Positions 56,148-64,000 of a DNA stretch of 64,000 nt are shown here, one piece after another. Every line of letters starts with the position of its first letter. Position 1 is the stretch's first letter. Where the stretch lies: assembly GCF_040537815.1 (NCBI RefSeq), contig NZ_JBEWSZ010000001.1:1302001-1366000 (forward strand), written 5' to 3'. Source of the DNA: Mesorhizobium shangrilense. Its GTDB lineage: Bacteria > Pseudomonadota > Alphaproteobacteria > Rhizobiales > Rhizobiaceae. The notes under the pieces were generated by a model. The model saw only the letters and a list, made by a program, of their open reading frames with translations, had not been told where the DNA came from and made no database searches. Made by a program: the position numbers and the translations under genes.

Positions 56148-56917
56148 CCGCCGACAGCTTTCAGGCTGCCAGCACGCGCCGCGTATTTGTTTGCACCGAC
56201 GTCTTCGCTGTGGACATAGACATGCAGCGTGTAGCCGACGTGAGCGGTCATCAGCGCCTTTGCCCGTTCGACGTCACGATCGAGCGCCGCTTCCATGATT
56301 GCAGTGTGGTGTTCGATTGCAATCGCCTCACGCAGCGCGTCCATTGCCTCTTCGTAGCCATCCTTGAGGCCGGCGGCGGCCCGCAACGTCGGCGCGAGCC
56401 CAAGAAAGCGATGGTGCCGGCGCAGTTGATCCGAGATTGTCGAGCGGAATCGCAACAGCCAACTCGATGTTGCGGCACTCAGCAGGGCCGCGTGGAAAGC
56501 TTCATGGTTCTCGTCCCATCTGTCGACGGCCGCGTCGGAAGGATCATCGACCGCGGTCTTGCAACGCGACAGCCGGTAATGGGCGGTGACCACCGCATCT
56601 TCCCACGCACTGCCACCTTTCTCGATCGATTCCAGGAACAGGGGGATCTCAACAACCATTCTTGCGCGTGCCAGATCCTCAAGTTCGGCCCGCGACACGG
56701 GCGCGACGGCAAAGCCGCGGTTGCTGATGGCCGTGACCAGGCGTTCAGCTTCGAGCCGAGACAATGCTTCGCGCAGCGGCGTCCAACCGACGCCATAGAT
56801 GCCGCGCAGCGCACTCAGCTTGAGCGGTGCGCCCGGCATGAGCCGCGTGGTGAGGATGTCCCGCCGCAGCAGCTGATAGGCCGCCTCCGTCTTTGTCGAG
56901 TTCTTCTGGTCCTGCAT
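56144..56917 (-). CDS. GntR family regulator, FCD (FadR) subgroup
   Basis: A 257-residue regulator. The N-terminal winged helix contains AYQLLRRDILTTRLMPGAPL, then WTPLREALSRLEAERLVTAI and NRGFAVAPVSRAELEDL. The helical FCD domain (about 90-225) has the expected metal-binding residues in DENHEAFHAALLSA, AIEHHTAIMEAALDRD and AHVGYTLHV. I start at ATG 56917 (MQDQKNSTK). The frame is open to 57283, but that stretch crosses the divergent transporter promoter and its first codons. It is transcribed with the dehydratase and away from the ABC importer. The two dyads in between are its likely operators. Confidence 0.92.
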   Translation of the reverse strand: MQDQKNSTKTEAAYQLLRRDILTTRLMPGAPLKLSALRGIYGVGWTPLREALSRLEAERLVTAISNRGFAVAPVSRAELEDLARARMVVEIPLFLESIEKGGSAWEDAVVTAHYRLSRCKTAVDDPSDAAVDRWDENHEAFHAALLSAATSSWLLRFRSTISDQLRRHHRFLGLAPTLRAAAGLKDGYEEAMDALREAIAIEHHTAIMEAALDRDVERAKALMTAHVGYTLHVYVHSEDVGANKYAARAGSLKAVGG

Positions 56918-56948
56918 CGCGGTCCATTCATCATCTGGTGTGGGCAAA

Positions 56949-56989
56949 ATTATATATGATACGGAAGCATGGCAAGAATTATATATAAT
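56949..56989. promoter_or_regulatory. Paired operator-like palindromes between the GntR gene and the ABC importer
   Basis: ATTATATATGAT (56949-56960) and ATTATATATAAT (56978-56989), differing by one base. The second is a perfect palindrome. They are 29 bases apart, start to start. The run of A and T stands out against the GC-rich surroundings. The second dyad ends two bases before the -35 box of the importer promoter, and the first lies 32 bases from the regulator start, so one protein could control both directions. Confidence 0.65.
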
Positions 56990-56991
56990 GT

Positions 56992-57020
56992 TTGACATGC
57001 GCGGAGGGACTGACCATGAT
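56992..57020 (+). promoter_or_regulatory. Promoter of the ABC importer-kynureninase operon
   Basis: A perfect TTGACA (56992-56997), a 17-base spacer and CATGAT (57015-57020). Transcription would start near 57027, about 47 bases before the first gene. Confidence 0.6.
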
Positions 57021-57073
57021 CGCCGCAGTTGCCGTCCTATAGCGGCGCTAATCAAATCTGGGAGGAAATGATG

Positions 57074-58057
57074 ATGAAGTCGAAGTCCGCTTGGCTGTCG
57101 GGATTGGCCCTGGCTGGCGCGCTGATGGTCAGCGCCGGGAGTGCCGCCGCCGATCAGATCCGCATCGGCATCGCCAATTTCGGCGAGCATCCGCAGCTGA
57201 ACGCCGCCATCGCCGGTTTCAAGAAGGCGCTCACCGCGAACGGCTTCGTCGAGGGCAAGGATGTCGTCTACTCCGAAAGCCACACCAATTTCGATGCGTC
57301 GCTGGTTCCGCAGATGATCGCCAAGCTGCAGGCGGAGCAGCCCAAGCTGATGTACACCATCACCACGCCGGTCTCGCAGATCGCCAAGAAGGCGCTTGCC
57401 GGCTCGGGCATCCCGATCGTCTTCGCGGCAGTGACCGATCCGGTCGCGGCCAAGCTCGTTCCGTCATGGGACTCTGGTGACGAAGGCATGACTGGCGCCA
57501 CCGATCTCCAGGATGTCGCAGCGGTGATGGCTTTCACCAAGAAGCTGCTGCCGAACGCCAAACGCTTTGGCGTGCCTTACAATCCGGGCGAGGCGAACGA
57601 CGTCGCGCTGCTTGAAAAGATCAAGGAAGCGGCGCCCGCGGCAGGGTTCGAAGTCGTCGAGGTCGGTATCGACAACGTCAACGACATCCAGCAGCGCATC
57701 GCTTCGCTGGCAGGCAAGGCCGACGTGATCTACGGACCCACATCGAACCTCATCCAGCCGGCGATCGCGGCTGTCTCGGCAGCAGCGCGTCAGGCCGGCA
57801 TCCCCGTGGTCAATGCGGACGACAATGCGGTGCGTAGCGGTGTCGTGCCGGCGAGCTTCGCGGTCAACTACGAGCAGGTTGGCGTCAACGCGGGCAACAT
57901 CGCGGCGGAAGTCCTGAAGGGCAAGGACCCGAAGGCGATCCCGCCTTCGCGCCCGGCCTACAAGGACCACGCAGCGCTGATCTCGAAGAAGGCGATGGCC
58001 GCGTTCGGCATCGAAATCCCGGCTTCGCTGGCGGATTGCGGCTGCATCGTCGACTGA
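57074..58057 (+). CDS. ABC importer substrate-binding protein, TrpX-like
   Basis: A periplasmic binding protein of about 327 residues in the ABC_sub_bind family (COG2984), which includes the tryptophan-operon-linked TrpX proteins of Firmicutes. A signal peptide covers about residues 1-25 (GLALAGALMVSAGSAAA). Two alpha/beta lobes follow: IRIGIANFGEHPQLNAAIAG, then ITTPVSQIAKKALAGSGIPI, GVPYNPGEANDVALLEKIKE and IYGPTSNLIQPAIAAVSAAA. Three ATGs stand in a row (57068, 57071, 57074) behind GGAGGA. I take the third for spacing. The kynurenine genes downstream suggest tryptophan, kynurenine or anthranilate as ligand, which is an inference from context. Confidence 0.9.
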   Translation: MKSKSAWLSGLALAGALMVSAGSAAADQIRIGIANFGEHPQLNAAIAGFKKALTANGFVEGKDVVYSESHTNFDASLVPQMIAKLQAEQPKLMYTITTPVSQIAKKALAGSGIPIVFAAVTDPVAAKLVPSWDSGDEGMTGATDLQDVAAVMAFTKKLLPNAKRFGVPYNPGEANDVALLEKIKEAAPAAGFEVVEVGIDNVNDIQQRIASLAGKADVIYGPTSNLIQPAIAAVSAAARQAGIPVVNADDNAVRSGVVPASFAVNYEQVGVNAGNIAAEVLKGKDPKAIPPSRPAYKDHAALISKKAMAAFGIEIPASLADCGCIVD

Positions 58058-58122
58058 CATCGAGCTTCATCAAGCAGGTGGCGGCACCTTGAAGGGGCCG
58101 CCACCGTTTTCGGGAGGGCCTG

Positions 58123-58902
58123 ATGCTCGAGATCCGATCCGCACGCAAGGTTTTCTACAAGGGCCAGGCCGACGAGAAGGTCGCGCTCGATGGCCTCGAC
58201 CTGTCCCTCGCCACCGGCGATTTCGGTGTCGTCATCGGTTCGAACGGGGCCGGCAAGAGCAGCATGCTCAACGCCATTTCTGGTGCCCTTGTCCTCGATT
58301 CCGGCAGAATACTGATCAATGGCGCTGATGTTACCGACATGCCGGTGCACAAGCGCGCCACGAAATTGGCCCGTGTTTTCCAGGATCCGATGCGCGGCAC
58401 CGCTGCCAGCATGACGGTGGCGGAGAACATGCTGCTGGCCGACCTGCGCAGCCACAAGCGCACCCTGCGGCAAGGGCTTAACCCCACCCGGCTCGCATCC
58501 TACAAGGAGCGCCTCTCGATACTGGGCCTTGGCCTTGAAAATCGGCTGGATACCCGCGTCGACCTGCTCTCGGGTGGGCAGCGACAGTCACTGTCGCTGA
58601 TCATGGCCGTCGGCGGATCGCCGGACCTGCTGTTGCTTGATGAACATACGGCGGCACTCGACCCGCGCACCGCGGAGATCGTCATGCAGGCTACGGTGCG
58701 TGCCGTAAATGCACTAAAGCTTACCACCCTGATGGTGACCCACAACATGCAGCACGCCGTGGACTATGGCAGCCGCGTGATCATGCTCGACGCGGGCCGG
58801 GTCCGCCTGGAAGTCGCCGGTGAGGCGAAAGCCGGGGTTACGGTCATCGACCTCATCGGCCATTTCTCCGTCAAGACCGACCGCATGTTGTTGGCGAGCT
58901 GA
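58123..58902 (+). CDS. ABC importer ATP-binding protein
   Basis: A 259-residue ATPase of the COG1101 type that pairs with ABC_sub_bind proteins. Walker A is GSNGAGKSS, the Q-loop is in LARVFQDPMRGTAASMTVAE, the signature is LLSGGQRQSLSL, Walker B is LLLLDEHTAALDP and the switch His is in MVTHNMQHAVDYG. The PMRGTA segment after the Q-loop is typical of this branch. GGGAGG precedes the ATG. It lies 65 bases after the binding-protein gene and five bases before the permease. Confidence 0.94.
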   Translation: MLEIRSARKVFYKGQADEKVALDGLDLSLATGDFGVVIGSNGAGKSSMLNAISGALVLDSGRILINGADVTDMPVHKRATKLARVFQDPMRGTAASMTVAENMLLADLRSHKRTLRQGLNPTRLASYKERLSILGLGLENRLDTRVDLLSGGQRQSLSLIMAVGGSPDLLLLDEHTAALDPRTAEIVMQATVRAVNALKLTTLMVTHNMQHAVDYGSRVIMLDAGRVRLEVAGEAKAGVTVIDLIGHFSVKTDRMLLAS

Positions 58903-58907
58903 TCATC

Positions 58908-59831
58908 ATGGATTTTGTTCAGGAAATTCTGACGAGCTTCGTCTCGATCATTCCCGTCACCTTGGCGCAAAGCCTCTTGCTGGCCTTCGTCGTGCTTGGG
59001 ATCATGATCCCATTTCGGATGCTGAACTTTCCAGACCTCACCAGCGAGGGAGCGTTCCCACTGGGTGGCTGCGTCTGCGGTGTGCTTCTTGCCGCCGGCA
59101 CATCACCGTTGATAGCCATCGCCGTCGCCCTTGCGGCGGGCTTTGTGGCGGGCTGTTGCACGGCCTTCATCCATCTGCGCTTCCGCATCCACACGCTGCT
59201 TGCGGGCATCCTGATGATGACGATGCTCTACAGCATCAACCTGCGTATCATGGGCAAGTCCAACCTCTCCGTCTTTGGTTCACCCACCGTATTCGACTGG
59301 GTGCCGTTCGCCCGGCCAGGTTTTCCGGCCAGCAAGATCGTTGTTGCAGGCCTGATCGCGTTTGCTGTCTTCCTGCTGCTCAACATGTTCTTCAAGACCG
59401 AGAAAGGCACGGCGGTCCGCGCAGTGGGCGCCAATCCCGACATGGCCGAAGCGCAGGGCATCAATGTCTGGGCGGCCACGATTGGCGGTGTCGGCTTGGC
59501 GAGCGCGTTCTCGGCGACCAGCGGCGCGCTGATGGTGCAGTCGCAAGGCTTTGCCGACGTCAATATGGGTCTCGGCATTCTCATCAACGGTCTTGCCGCC
59601 CTGATGATCGGCGAGGCCATTATCGGCAAGCAGACCGTGCGGCGCCAGTTGCTGGCGCCCTTTGTCGGAGCGATCGTCTACTACCAGCTGGTGTCGTTCT
59701 GCCTTGCCGCGGGAATGCCGCCACCGGATCTCAAGCTCGCCACCGGCCTGTTCGTGCTTGCCATGCTGGCACTGCCAAGCCTGAAGCGCAGCCGAGGGCC
59801 TGCGCTCGCGCGGGAAACCATTCGCGAATAA
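58908..59831 (+). CDS. ABC importer permease, TrpY-like
   Basis: A 307-residue membrane protein with about eight hydrophobic segments, in the branched-chain-type permease fold (COG4120). Landmarks are SLLLAFVVLGIMIPFRMLNF, PDLTSEGAFPLGGCVCGVLL, AGILMMTMLYSINLRIMGK, the EAA-like TAVRAVGANPDMAEAQGI and GLGILINGLAALMIGEAIIG. It is the only permease of the operon, so it should form a homodimer. It sits between the ATPase gene and kynU, with 17 bases to the latter, consistent with one transcript. Confidence 0.93.
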   Translation: MDFVQEILTSFVSIIPVTLAQSLLLAFVVLGIMIPFRMLNFPDLTSEGAFPLGGCVCGVLLAAGTSPLIAIAVALAAGFVAGCCTAFIHLRFRIHTLLAGILMMTMLYSINLRIMGKSNLSVFGSPTVFDWVPFARPGFPASKIVVAGLIAFAVFLLLNMFFKTEKGTAVRAVGANPDMAEAQGINVWAATIGGVGLASAFSATSGALMVQSQGFADVNMGLGILINGLAALMIGEAIIGKQTVRRQLLAPFVGAIVYYQLVSFCLAAGMPPPDLKLATGLFVLAMLALPSLKRSRGPALARETIRE

Positions 59832-59848
59832 CCAAGGACTGACTGATC

Positions 59849-61096
59849 ATGAGTGCAATTCCCGATCTCGCTGCGATCGAGGCGATGGATGCGGCCGATC
59901 CCCTGCGTTCGATGCGTGACCGCTTCATCCTGCCGAAGGGGGTAATCTATCTCGACGGCAACTCGCTGGGTGCGGCGTCACACGCTGTTTTCGATGAGCT
60001 TCAGAAGGCTTCCACCCAGGAATGGGCTCAGGACCTCATCCGAGCGTGGAACACGGCCGGCTGGTTCGACACCCCGACAACCCTAGGCGATCAGCTCGGC
60101 CGCCTGATTGGTGCCGCCGCCGGCCAGACGGTGGTCTGTGACACGACGTCGATCAACATCTACAAGGTGTTGCATGCTGCGTTGGCGATGCGGCCGGACC
60201 GGTCGGTCATCGTTGCCGAGGGCGACAGTTTTCCCACCGATCTCTACATGGCCGAGGGCGTTGCCTCGACCCGGCCGGGCGCGGTGCTGCGCCTCGAAGG
60301 CGTCGACGCACCAAGCATCGAGGAGCTGATCGACGAGCGTGTCGCGGTCATCCTGGTCAACCACGTCAACTACAAGTCAGGCGAATTGCGCGACATGGTG
60401 GCGCTGACGCGCCGGGCGCATGAGGTCGGGGCGCTGATCGTCTGGGATCTGTGCCACACCGCCGGGGCGCTGCCGGTCGAACTCGACCGGGCCAATGCCG
60501 ATTTCGCCGTCGGCTGCACCTACAAATACCTCAATGGCGGCCCGGGCGCGCCAGCCTTCATCTATGCGGCCAAGCGGCATCTTGCGGAGGTCCGCCAGCC
60601 GCTCAGCGGCTGGTGGGGACATGCACGGCCTTTTGCCTTCGAGCGGGGTTATGTGGCCGGCACCGGCATTCGCCGGTTCCTGTGTGGCACGCAGCCGATC
60701 CTGTCGATGCGGGCACTGAAAGGCGCGCTCGACATCTGGGATGATGTCGACATGGCGGCCTTGCGCAAGAAGAGCATCGCGCTGACCGACCTGTTCATCC
60801 AACTCGTCGAAGCGAAATGCGGCGCTTTCGGCCTCACGCTGGAGAGCACCCGCGATGGAAGCCGACGCGGCAGCCAGGTGTCGTTCCTTCACGACCACGG
60901 CTATCAGGTCATGCGGGCACTGATCGACCGCGGCGTGATCGGCGATTTCCGCGCGCCGTCGACCATCCGCTTCGGCTTCACGCCACTGTATGTCAGCTAC
61001 AGGGATGTGTGGCAGGCGGTTGAGGTGCTGGAAGACATCCTGCGCACCGGCGCCTGGAAGGATCCACGTTTCGCCACCAAGGAAGCCGTGACCTGA
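59849..61096 (+). CDS. kynU: Kynureninase
   Basis: A 415-residue PLP enzyme that cleaves kynurenine to anthranilate and alanine. Landmarks are VIYLDGNSLGAASHAVFDEL, NTAGWFDTPTTLGDQLGRLI, CDTTSINIYKVLHAAL, AEGDSFPTDLYMAEGVA, D200 and H203 in IVWDLCHTAGALPVEL, and the PLP lysine K226 in VGCTYKYLNGGPGAPAF. RPSTIRFGFTPLY-like residues (APSTIRFGFTPLYVSY) close the C-terminal domain. Length is typical. It is the last gene of the importer operon, so kynurenine cleavage and solute uptake are co-regulated. A hairpin follows 19 bases after the stop. Confidence 0.96.
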   Translation: MSAIPDLAAIEAMDAADPLRSMRDRFILPKGVIYLDGNSLGAASHAVFDELQKASTQEWAQDLIRAWNTAGWFDTPTTLGDQLGRLIGAAAGQTVVCDTTSINIYKVLHAALAMRPDRSVIVAEGDSFPTDLYMAEGVASTRPGAVLRLEGVDAPSIEELIDERVAVILVNHVNYKSGELRDMVALTRRAHEVGALIVWDLCHTAGALPVELDRANADFAVGCTYKYLNGGPGAPAFIYAAKRHLAEVRQPLSGWWGHARPFAFERGYVAGTGIRRFLCGTQPILSMRALKGALDIWDDVDMAALRKKSIALTDLFIQLVEAKCGAFGLTLESTRDGSRRGSQVSFLHDHGYQVMRALIDRGVIGDFRAPSTIRFGFTPLYVSYRDVWQAVEVLEDILRTGAWKDPRFATKEAVT

Positions 61097-61114
61097 GGCG
61101 AGGAGAGGTCGTTT

Positions 61115-61140
61115 CAGCCTCGCTTGAGATGGCGAGGCTG
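61115..61140. terminator. Terminator between kynU and the convergent kynA
   Basis: CAGCCTCGC and GCGAGGCTG form a perfect 9-bp stem with an eight-base loop, followed by TTT. It lies between two convergent genes and could act on both strands, though the T-run is short. Confidence 0.65.
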
Positions 61141-61180
61141 TTTGGCGGGCCGGCCCATTACGTCGAATGGGCCTTGGGCG

Positions 61181-62017
61181 TCATAACCTTGTGCGAACCT
61201 TCCAGAGTTCGGGAAACAGTTCGACCTCCAGCATCTTCTTCAGATAGGACGCACCAGACGTGCCACCGGTGCCGCGTTTCATGCCGATGATGCGCTCGAC
61301 CGTCGTGACGTGGTTGAAGCGCCAGCGCCTGAAATAATCCTCGAAATCGACCAGCTTCTCGGCCAGTTCGTAGAACATCCAGTAGCGCTGCGGATCGCGA
61401 TAGACGGACTGCCAGGCGACCAGGACTTCTTCGTTCTCGGTGCGGGTTTCACGCCAGTCCGTGCGCCTGGCATCGGCGCCGATGTCAAACCCGTTGCGGC
61501 CAAGCAGCAGGATCGCTTCGTCGTAGAGCGAAGGCGCCGCAAGAATCGCCTCCAGCTTTTCGGTCAGGTCCGGCCTGTGCTTGTGCGGGCCGAGCATGGC
61601 GAGGTTGCGATTGCCGGCCATGAACTCGATGGCGCGGTACTGCCAGGACTGGAAGCCCGAGGACTGGCCGAGAGAATCGCGGAACTCGGTGTATTCGCTG
61701 GGCGTCATCGTCCTCAGCACGTCCCAGGCATTGTTCAGCTGCTCGAAGATGCGGGCGACGCGCGACAGCATCTTGAAGCTCGGCTCGAGCCGGTCGGCGC
61801 GGATGGAGCGGATCGCGGCGCCGATCTCATGCAAAGCGAGCTTCATCCACAATTCCGACGTCTGATGCTGGATGATGAACAGCATCTCGTCGTGCGCTGA
61901 CGACAGCGGCGCCTGGGCGTCGAGGATCTTCTCCAGGTGCAGATAGTCGCTGTAGGACATGCGCTCCTTGAACGACATCTCAGCGCCTTCGGACGAAGGA
62001 TCGTATGGCTCGCTCAA
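61181..62017 (-). CDS. kynA: Tryptophan 2,3-dioxygenase
   Basis: A 278-residue haem dioxygenase that opens the indole ring of tryptophan to give N-formylkynurenine. Landmarks are [20 protein letters not shown] (H51, substrate side), [32 protein letters not shown] at the end, and the probable haem-ligand H236 in [20 protein letters not shown]. The start is a TTG that overlaps the stop of the CoA-ligase gene and gives [12 protein letters not shown], the usual family beginning. The ATG at 61978 would remove this conserved part. It forms an operon with the ligase and converges on kynU. Confidence 0.95.
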   Translation of the reverse strand: MSEPYDPSSEGAEMSFKERMSYSDYLHLEKILDAQAPLSSAHDEMLFIIQHQTSELWMKLALHEIGAAIRSIRADRLEPSFKMLSRVARIFEQLNNAWDVLRTMTPSEYTEFRDSLGQSSGFQSWQYRAIEFMAGNRNLAMLGPHKHRPDLTEKLEAILAAPSLYDEAILLLGRNGFDIGADARRTDWRETRTENEEVLVAWQSVYRDPQRYWMFYELAEKLVDFEDYFRRWRFNHVTTVERIIGMKRGTGGTSGASYLKKMLEVELFPELWKVRTRL

Positions 62018-63639
62018 TGGATTTTCTCCGTGCGCAACCGGAAGCGCTGTATCTTGCCGGTCTGGGTCTTGGGCAGGGCGGCAATGAATTTGACTGATCG
62101 CGGATATTTGTAAGGGGCGATCGTCGCCTTGACGTGGTCCTGCAGGCGCTTGATGGTCAATGCATCGGGCGCCACGCCTTGCACGAGCACGACATACGCC
62201 TCGACGATCTGGCCGCGCTCGACATCCTCGGCGCCGATCACCGCGCATTCAGCAACATCCGCGTGCGACAGCAGCGCCGCCTCGACCTCGGGCCCGGCAA
62301 TGTTGTAGCCGGCGCTGACGATCATATCGTCGGATCGCGCGGCGAAGTGGAAGAAACCGTCCTCGTCCTGCGTGAAGGTGTCGCCGGTGAGGTTCCAGCC
62401 GTCGCGGACATATTCCTTCTGCCTGGTATCGGCCATGTAGCGGCAACCGGTCGGCCCGCGCACCGCGAGCCTGCCTGTCATGCCGCGCGGCAGTTCGTTC
62501 ATCTCATCGTCGACGATGCGCGCCTCGTAGCCGCCTACCGGCTTGCCGGTCGACGCAGGTTTCATGTCGTCGAAGCGGTTGGAGATGAAGATGTGCAGCA
62601 TTTCGGTGGCGCCGATGCCGTCGAGGATCGGCTTGCCGGTCTTTTGCGTCCACTCTTCGAAGACTGGCGCTGGCAGCGTCTCGCCGGCCGAAACGGCGAC
62701 GCGCAGCGATGAGAGGTCAGCGCCTTCGTCCATGGCCTTCAACATCGCGCGGTAGGCGGTGGGTGCGGTGAAGGAGACCGTCGCCTTATAGGTCTCGATG
62801 ATGTGGATCATGTTGGGCGGCGTCGCCTGTTCCAGCAACGTTGCCGCCGCGCCGAAGCGCAATGGGAAGATGGCCAGGCCGCCAAGGCCGAAGGTGAAGG
62901 CGAGCGGTGGCGAGCCGACAAAGATGTCGTCTGGCGTCACCTGGAGAATTTCGCGCGCATAGGCGTCGGCGATGATCAGGAGGTCGCGGTGGAAATGCAT
63001 CGTCGCCTTCGGCACGCCGGTCGTGCCCGAGGTGAAGCCGAGCAGGGCGACGTCGTCGCGGCCGGTGTTGACGGCGGTGAAGATCACCGGCTTGTCGAGA
63101 GCTGCGCGATCGAGTTCTGCATCATGGTTGGCGGTGCCGTCGAAGCCGATGACCTGTTTGAGGAATGCACTGTCCTTGGCGCATGCGGTCATCTCATCCA
63201 TCAGCCTGGTGTCGCAGAGAGCAACCGTGATTTCCGCCTTGTCGACGATCTTGGCAAGCTCGCCGGCGCGCAGCATCGGCATGGTGTTGACAACCACGGC
63301 GCCGACCTTGGTGGCAGCCAGCCAGCAGGCGACCATGGCGGGATTGTTGGCCGAGCGGATCAGCACCCGGTTGCCCGGCTTGATGCCATAGTTCTCGACC
63401 AGCGCATGGGCCAGCCGGTTCGTCCAGTCGGACAATTCCTTGTAGGTGCGGCGGCGGCCGTTGCCGATCAGCGCCGTATGGTCGCCCAGGCCTTTTTCAA
63501 CCAGCCTGTCCGTCAATTCGACACCGGCGTTGAGGCGCTCGGGATAGTCGAAGCCGTCAAGCAGGAAATCCGGCCACTGCTCCGGCGGCGGAAGGTTGTC
63601 ACGCGTAAAGGTGTCCACATGCGCTGATGGCCCGAGCAT
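62014..63639 (-). CDS. Aminobenzoate/benzoate-type CoA ligase
   Basis: A 541-residue member of the adenylate-forming family. Motifs are [20 protein letters not shown] (P-loop), [38 protein letters not shown] with [20 protein letters not shown], and [14 protein letters not shown] with the catalytic Lys. The [14 protein letters not shown] and [20 protein letters not shown] segments are characteristic of benzoate- and 2-aminobenzoate-CoA ligases. Given tryptophan dioxygenase as its operon partner and kynureninase next door, anthranilate is the most probable substrate. The ATG at 63639 gives [20 protein letters not shown]. No anthraniloyl-CoA monooxygenase is in the window. Confidence 0.9.
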   Translation of the reverse strand: MLGPSAHVDTFTRDNLPPPEQWPDFLLDGFDYPERLNAGVELTDRLVEKGLGDHTALIGNGRRRTYKELSDWTNRLAHALVENYGIKPGNRVLIRSANNPAMVACWLAATKVGAVVVNTMPMLRAGELAKIVDKAEITVALCDTRLMDEMTACAKDSAFLKQVIGFDGTANHDAELDRAALDKPVIFTAVNTGRDDVALLGFTSGTTGVPKATMHFHRDLLIIADAYAREILQVTPDDIFVGSPPLAFTFGLGGLAIFPLRFGAAATLLEQATPPNMIHIIETYKATVSFTAPTAYRAMLKAMDEGADLSSLRVAVSAGETLPAPVFEEWTQKTGKPILDGIGATEMLHIFISNRFDDMKPASTGKPVGGYEARIVDDEMNELPRGMTGRLAVRGPTGCRYMADTRQKEYVRDGWNLTGDTFTQDEDGFFHFAARSDDMIVSAGYNIAGPEVEAALLSHADVAECAVIGAEDVERGQIVEAYVVLVQGVAPDALTIKRLQDHVKATIAPYKYPRSVKFIAALPKTQTGKIQRFRLRTEKIH

Positions 63640-63961
63640 TTTCGCGACTTTCCCCTGTCGTTATGGCCGCGGCACGAGGTTGCCCGGCTCCATTCTGCGT
63701 CTACTGTTTTAGGTGGAAGGTCGGTCCTGCCGGCCCCGGATCCGAGCGCGACGCCATTGGCACAGCCGTGGCTGAGCGACGGTATGTGGGTCTATCGGAT
63801 GGCACAGTGAGATCTCCCGTTCTCGACTGAACATGACACAGCATCGCACTTGCCGAAATTTGTTTCAAGCCTAAAGGTTTTTGTCCCGAAGCATTGACGC
63901 CATCGGATTCGATGCTCATTGCTACGCGACTGAACGATGCGCTTTTTGGGGGAGGGTGCCG
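63640..63961. other. Divergent intergenic region
   Basis: About 320 bases between the CoA-ligase start (minus strand) and a new gene start at 63962 (plus strand). No copy of the ATTATATAT dyad is found here, so the catabolic operon may be regulated separately from the importer. TTGACG at 63893 has no good -10 partner. I see no RNA gene or repeat. Confidence 0.5.
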
Positions 63962-64000
63962 GTGCACGAACATCGAATCACCGATTGGGACAATGCCTAT
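63962..64000 (+). CDS. Start of an unidentified protein, possibly an alpha/beta-hydrolase (kynurenine formamidase-like)
   Basis: GGGGGAGGG, a strong ribosome-binding site, lies six bases before a GTG that opens a frame reading MHEHRITDWDNAYA-like residues up to the window edge (13 codons seen: MHEHRITDWDNAY). ITDWDNAY resembles the beginning of rhizobial alpha/beta-hydrolases of the arylformamidase group, which start with DWD-AY. That enzyme would hydrolyse N-formylkynurenine, the one missing step between KynA and KynU. The identification rests on very few residues. Confidence 0.45.
   Translation, partial: MHEHRITDWDNAY

Noticed and set aside
1-64000. CRISPR array, insertion sequence, prophage or plasmid origin
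   Set aside because: No spaced repeat series, no transposase, integrase, phage or replication gene, and gene order is that of a stable core chromosome.

Overview
The window is one continuous stretch of GC-rich chromosome from an alphaproteobacterium of the order Hyphomicrobiales (Rhizobiales). It most resembles Mesorhizobium or a close relative. This is inferred from gene content and order rather than a database search: a BA14K protein, EipB (DUF1849), DUF1489, DUF4031, a GatA with an extra loop, an alphaproteobacterial SOS box of the GTTC-N7-GTTC type, and the order pyrH-frr-uppS-cdsA-rseP-bamA-lpxD-fabZ-lpxA-lpxI-lpxB-gltA. Genes are densely packed and many start and stop codons overlap. 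I see no insertion sequence, prophage, CRISPR array, rRNA operon or clear pseudogene.

Layout. 1-2.3 kb: end of glpD, then glpK (glycerol use). 2.3-3.2 kb: a BA14K protein and tRNA-Lys(UUU). 3.2-7.3 kb (minus strand): pyrB, a dihydroorotase-like subunit without its metal ligands, plsY and dprA, overlapping or closely spaced. 7.4-12.3 kb: an AidB-like flavoprotein, a pair of small membrane proteins, ruvX, a metallo-beta-lactamase-fold hydrolase and an orphan radical SAM protein. 12.4-14.7 kb: gatC, a GNAT acetyltransferase, gatA. 14.7-20 kb: YdcF-like protein, RutB-like hydrolase, L-serine dehydratase, DUF1489, and a VWA protein coupled to a membrane J-domain protein. 20-25.2 kb: a D,D-carboxypeptidase with a SPOR domain, a phasin under an apparent PhaR-controlled promoter, clpS-clpA. 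25.3-32.9 kb: PAP2 protein, HIT protein, DUF482 acyltransferase, RidA and a glycerophosphodiesterase, EipB, a PlsC-like acyltransferase, DUF4031 and a LysE-type exporter.

33-48.5 kb is the core block: rpsB-tsf, a LysR/aldo-keto reductase pair, then pyrH, frr and the envelope operon. That operon makes undecaprenyl diphosphate and CDP-diacylglycerol, processes and assembles envelope proteins (RseP, BamA), and makes lipid A precursors (LpxD, LpxA, LpxI, LpxB with FabZ). It ends in a terminator shared with the convergent gltA. 50-54.7 kb: gltX, comEC and lexA. With dprA, comEC gives two parts of DNA-uptake machinery.

55.2-64 kb is the most distinctive region. A GntR/FCD regulator and a PLP-dependent dehydratase diverge from a three-gene ABC importer resembling the TrpXYZ class, followed by kynureninase. 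On the opposite strand lie an aminobenzoate/benzoate-type CoA ligase and tryptophan 2,3-dioxygenase. Together they outline tryptophan or kynurenine uptake and conversion to anthranilate and anthraniloyl-CoA. The missing step, N-formylkynurenine hydrolysis, may be encoded by a gene that begins in the last 39 bases. Two near-identical 12-bp palindromes between the regulator and the transporter are the likely operators.
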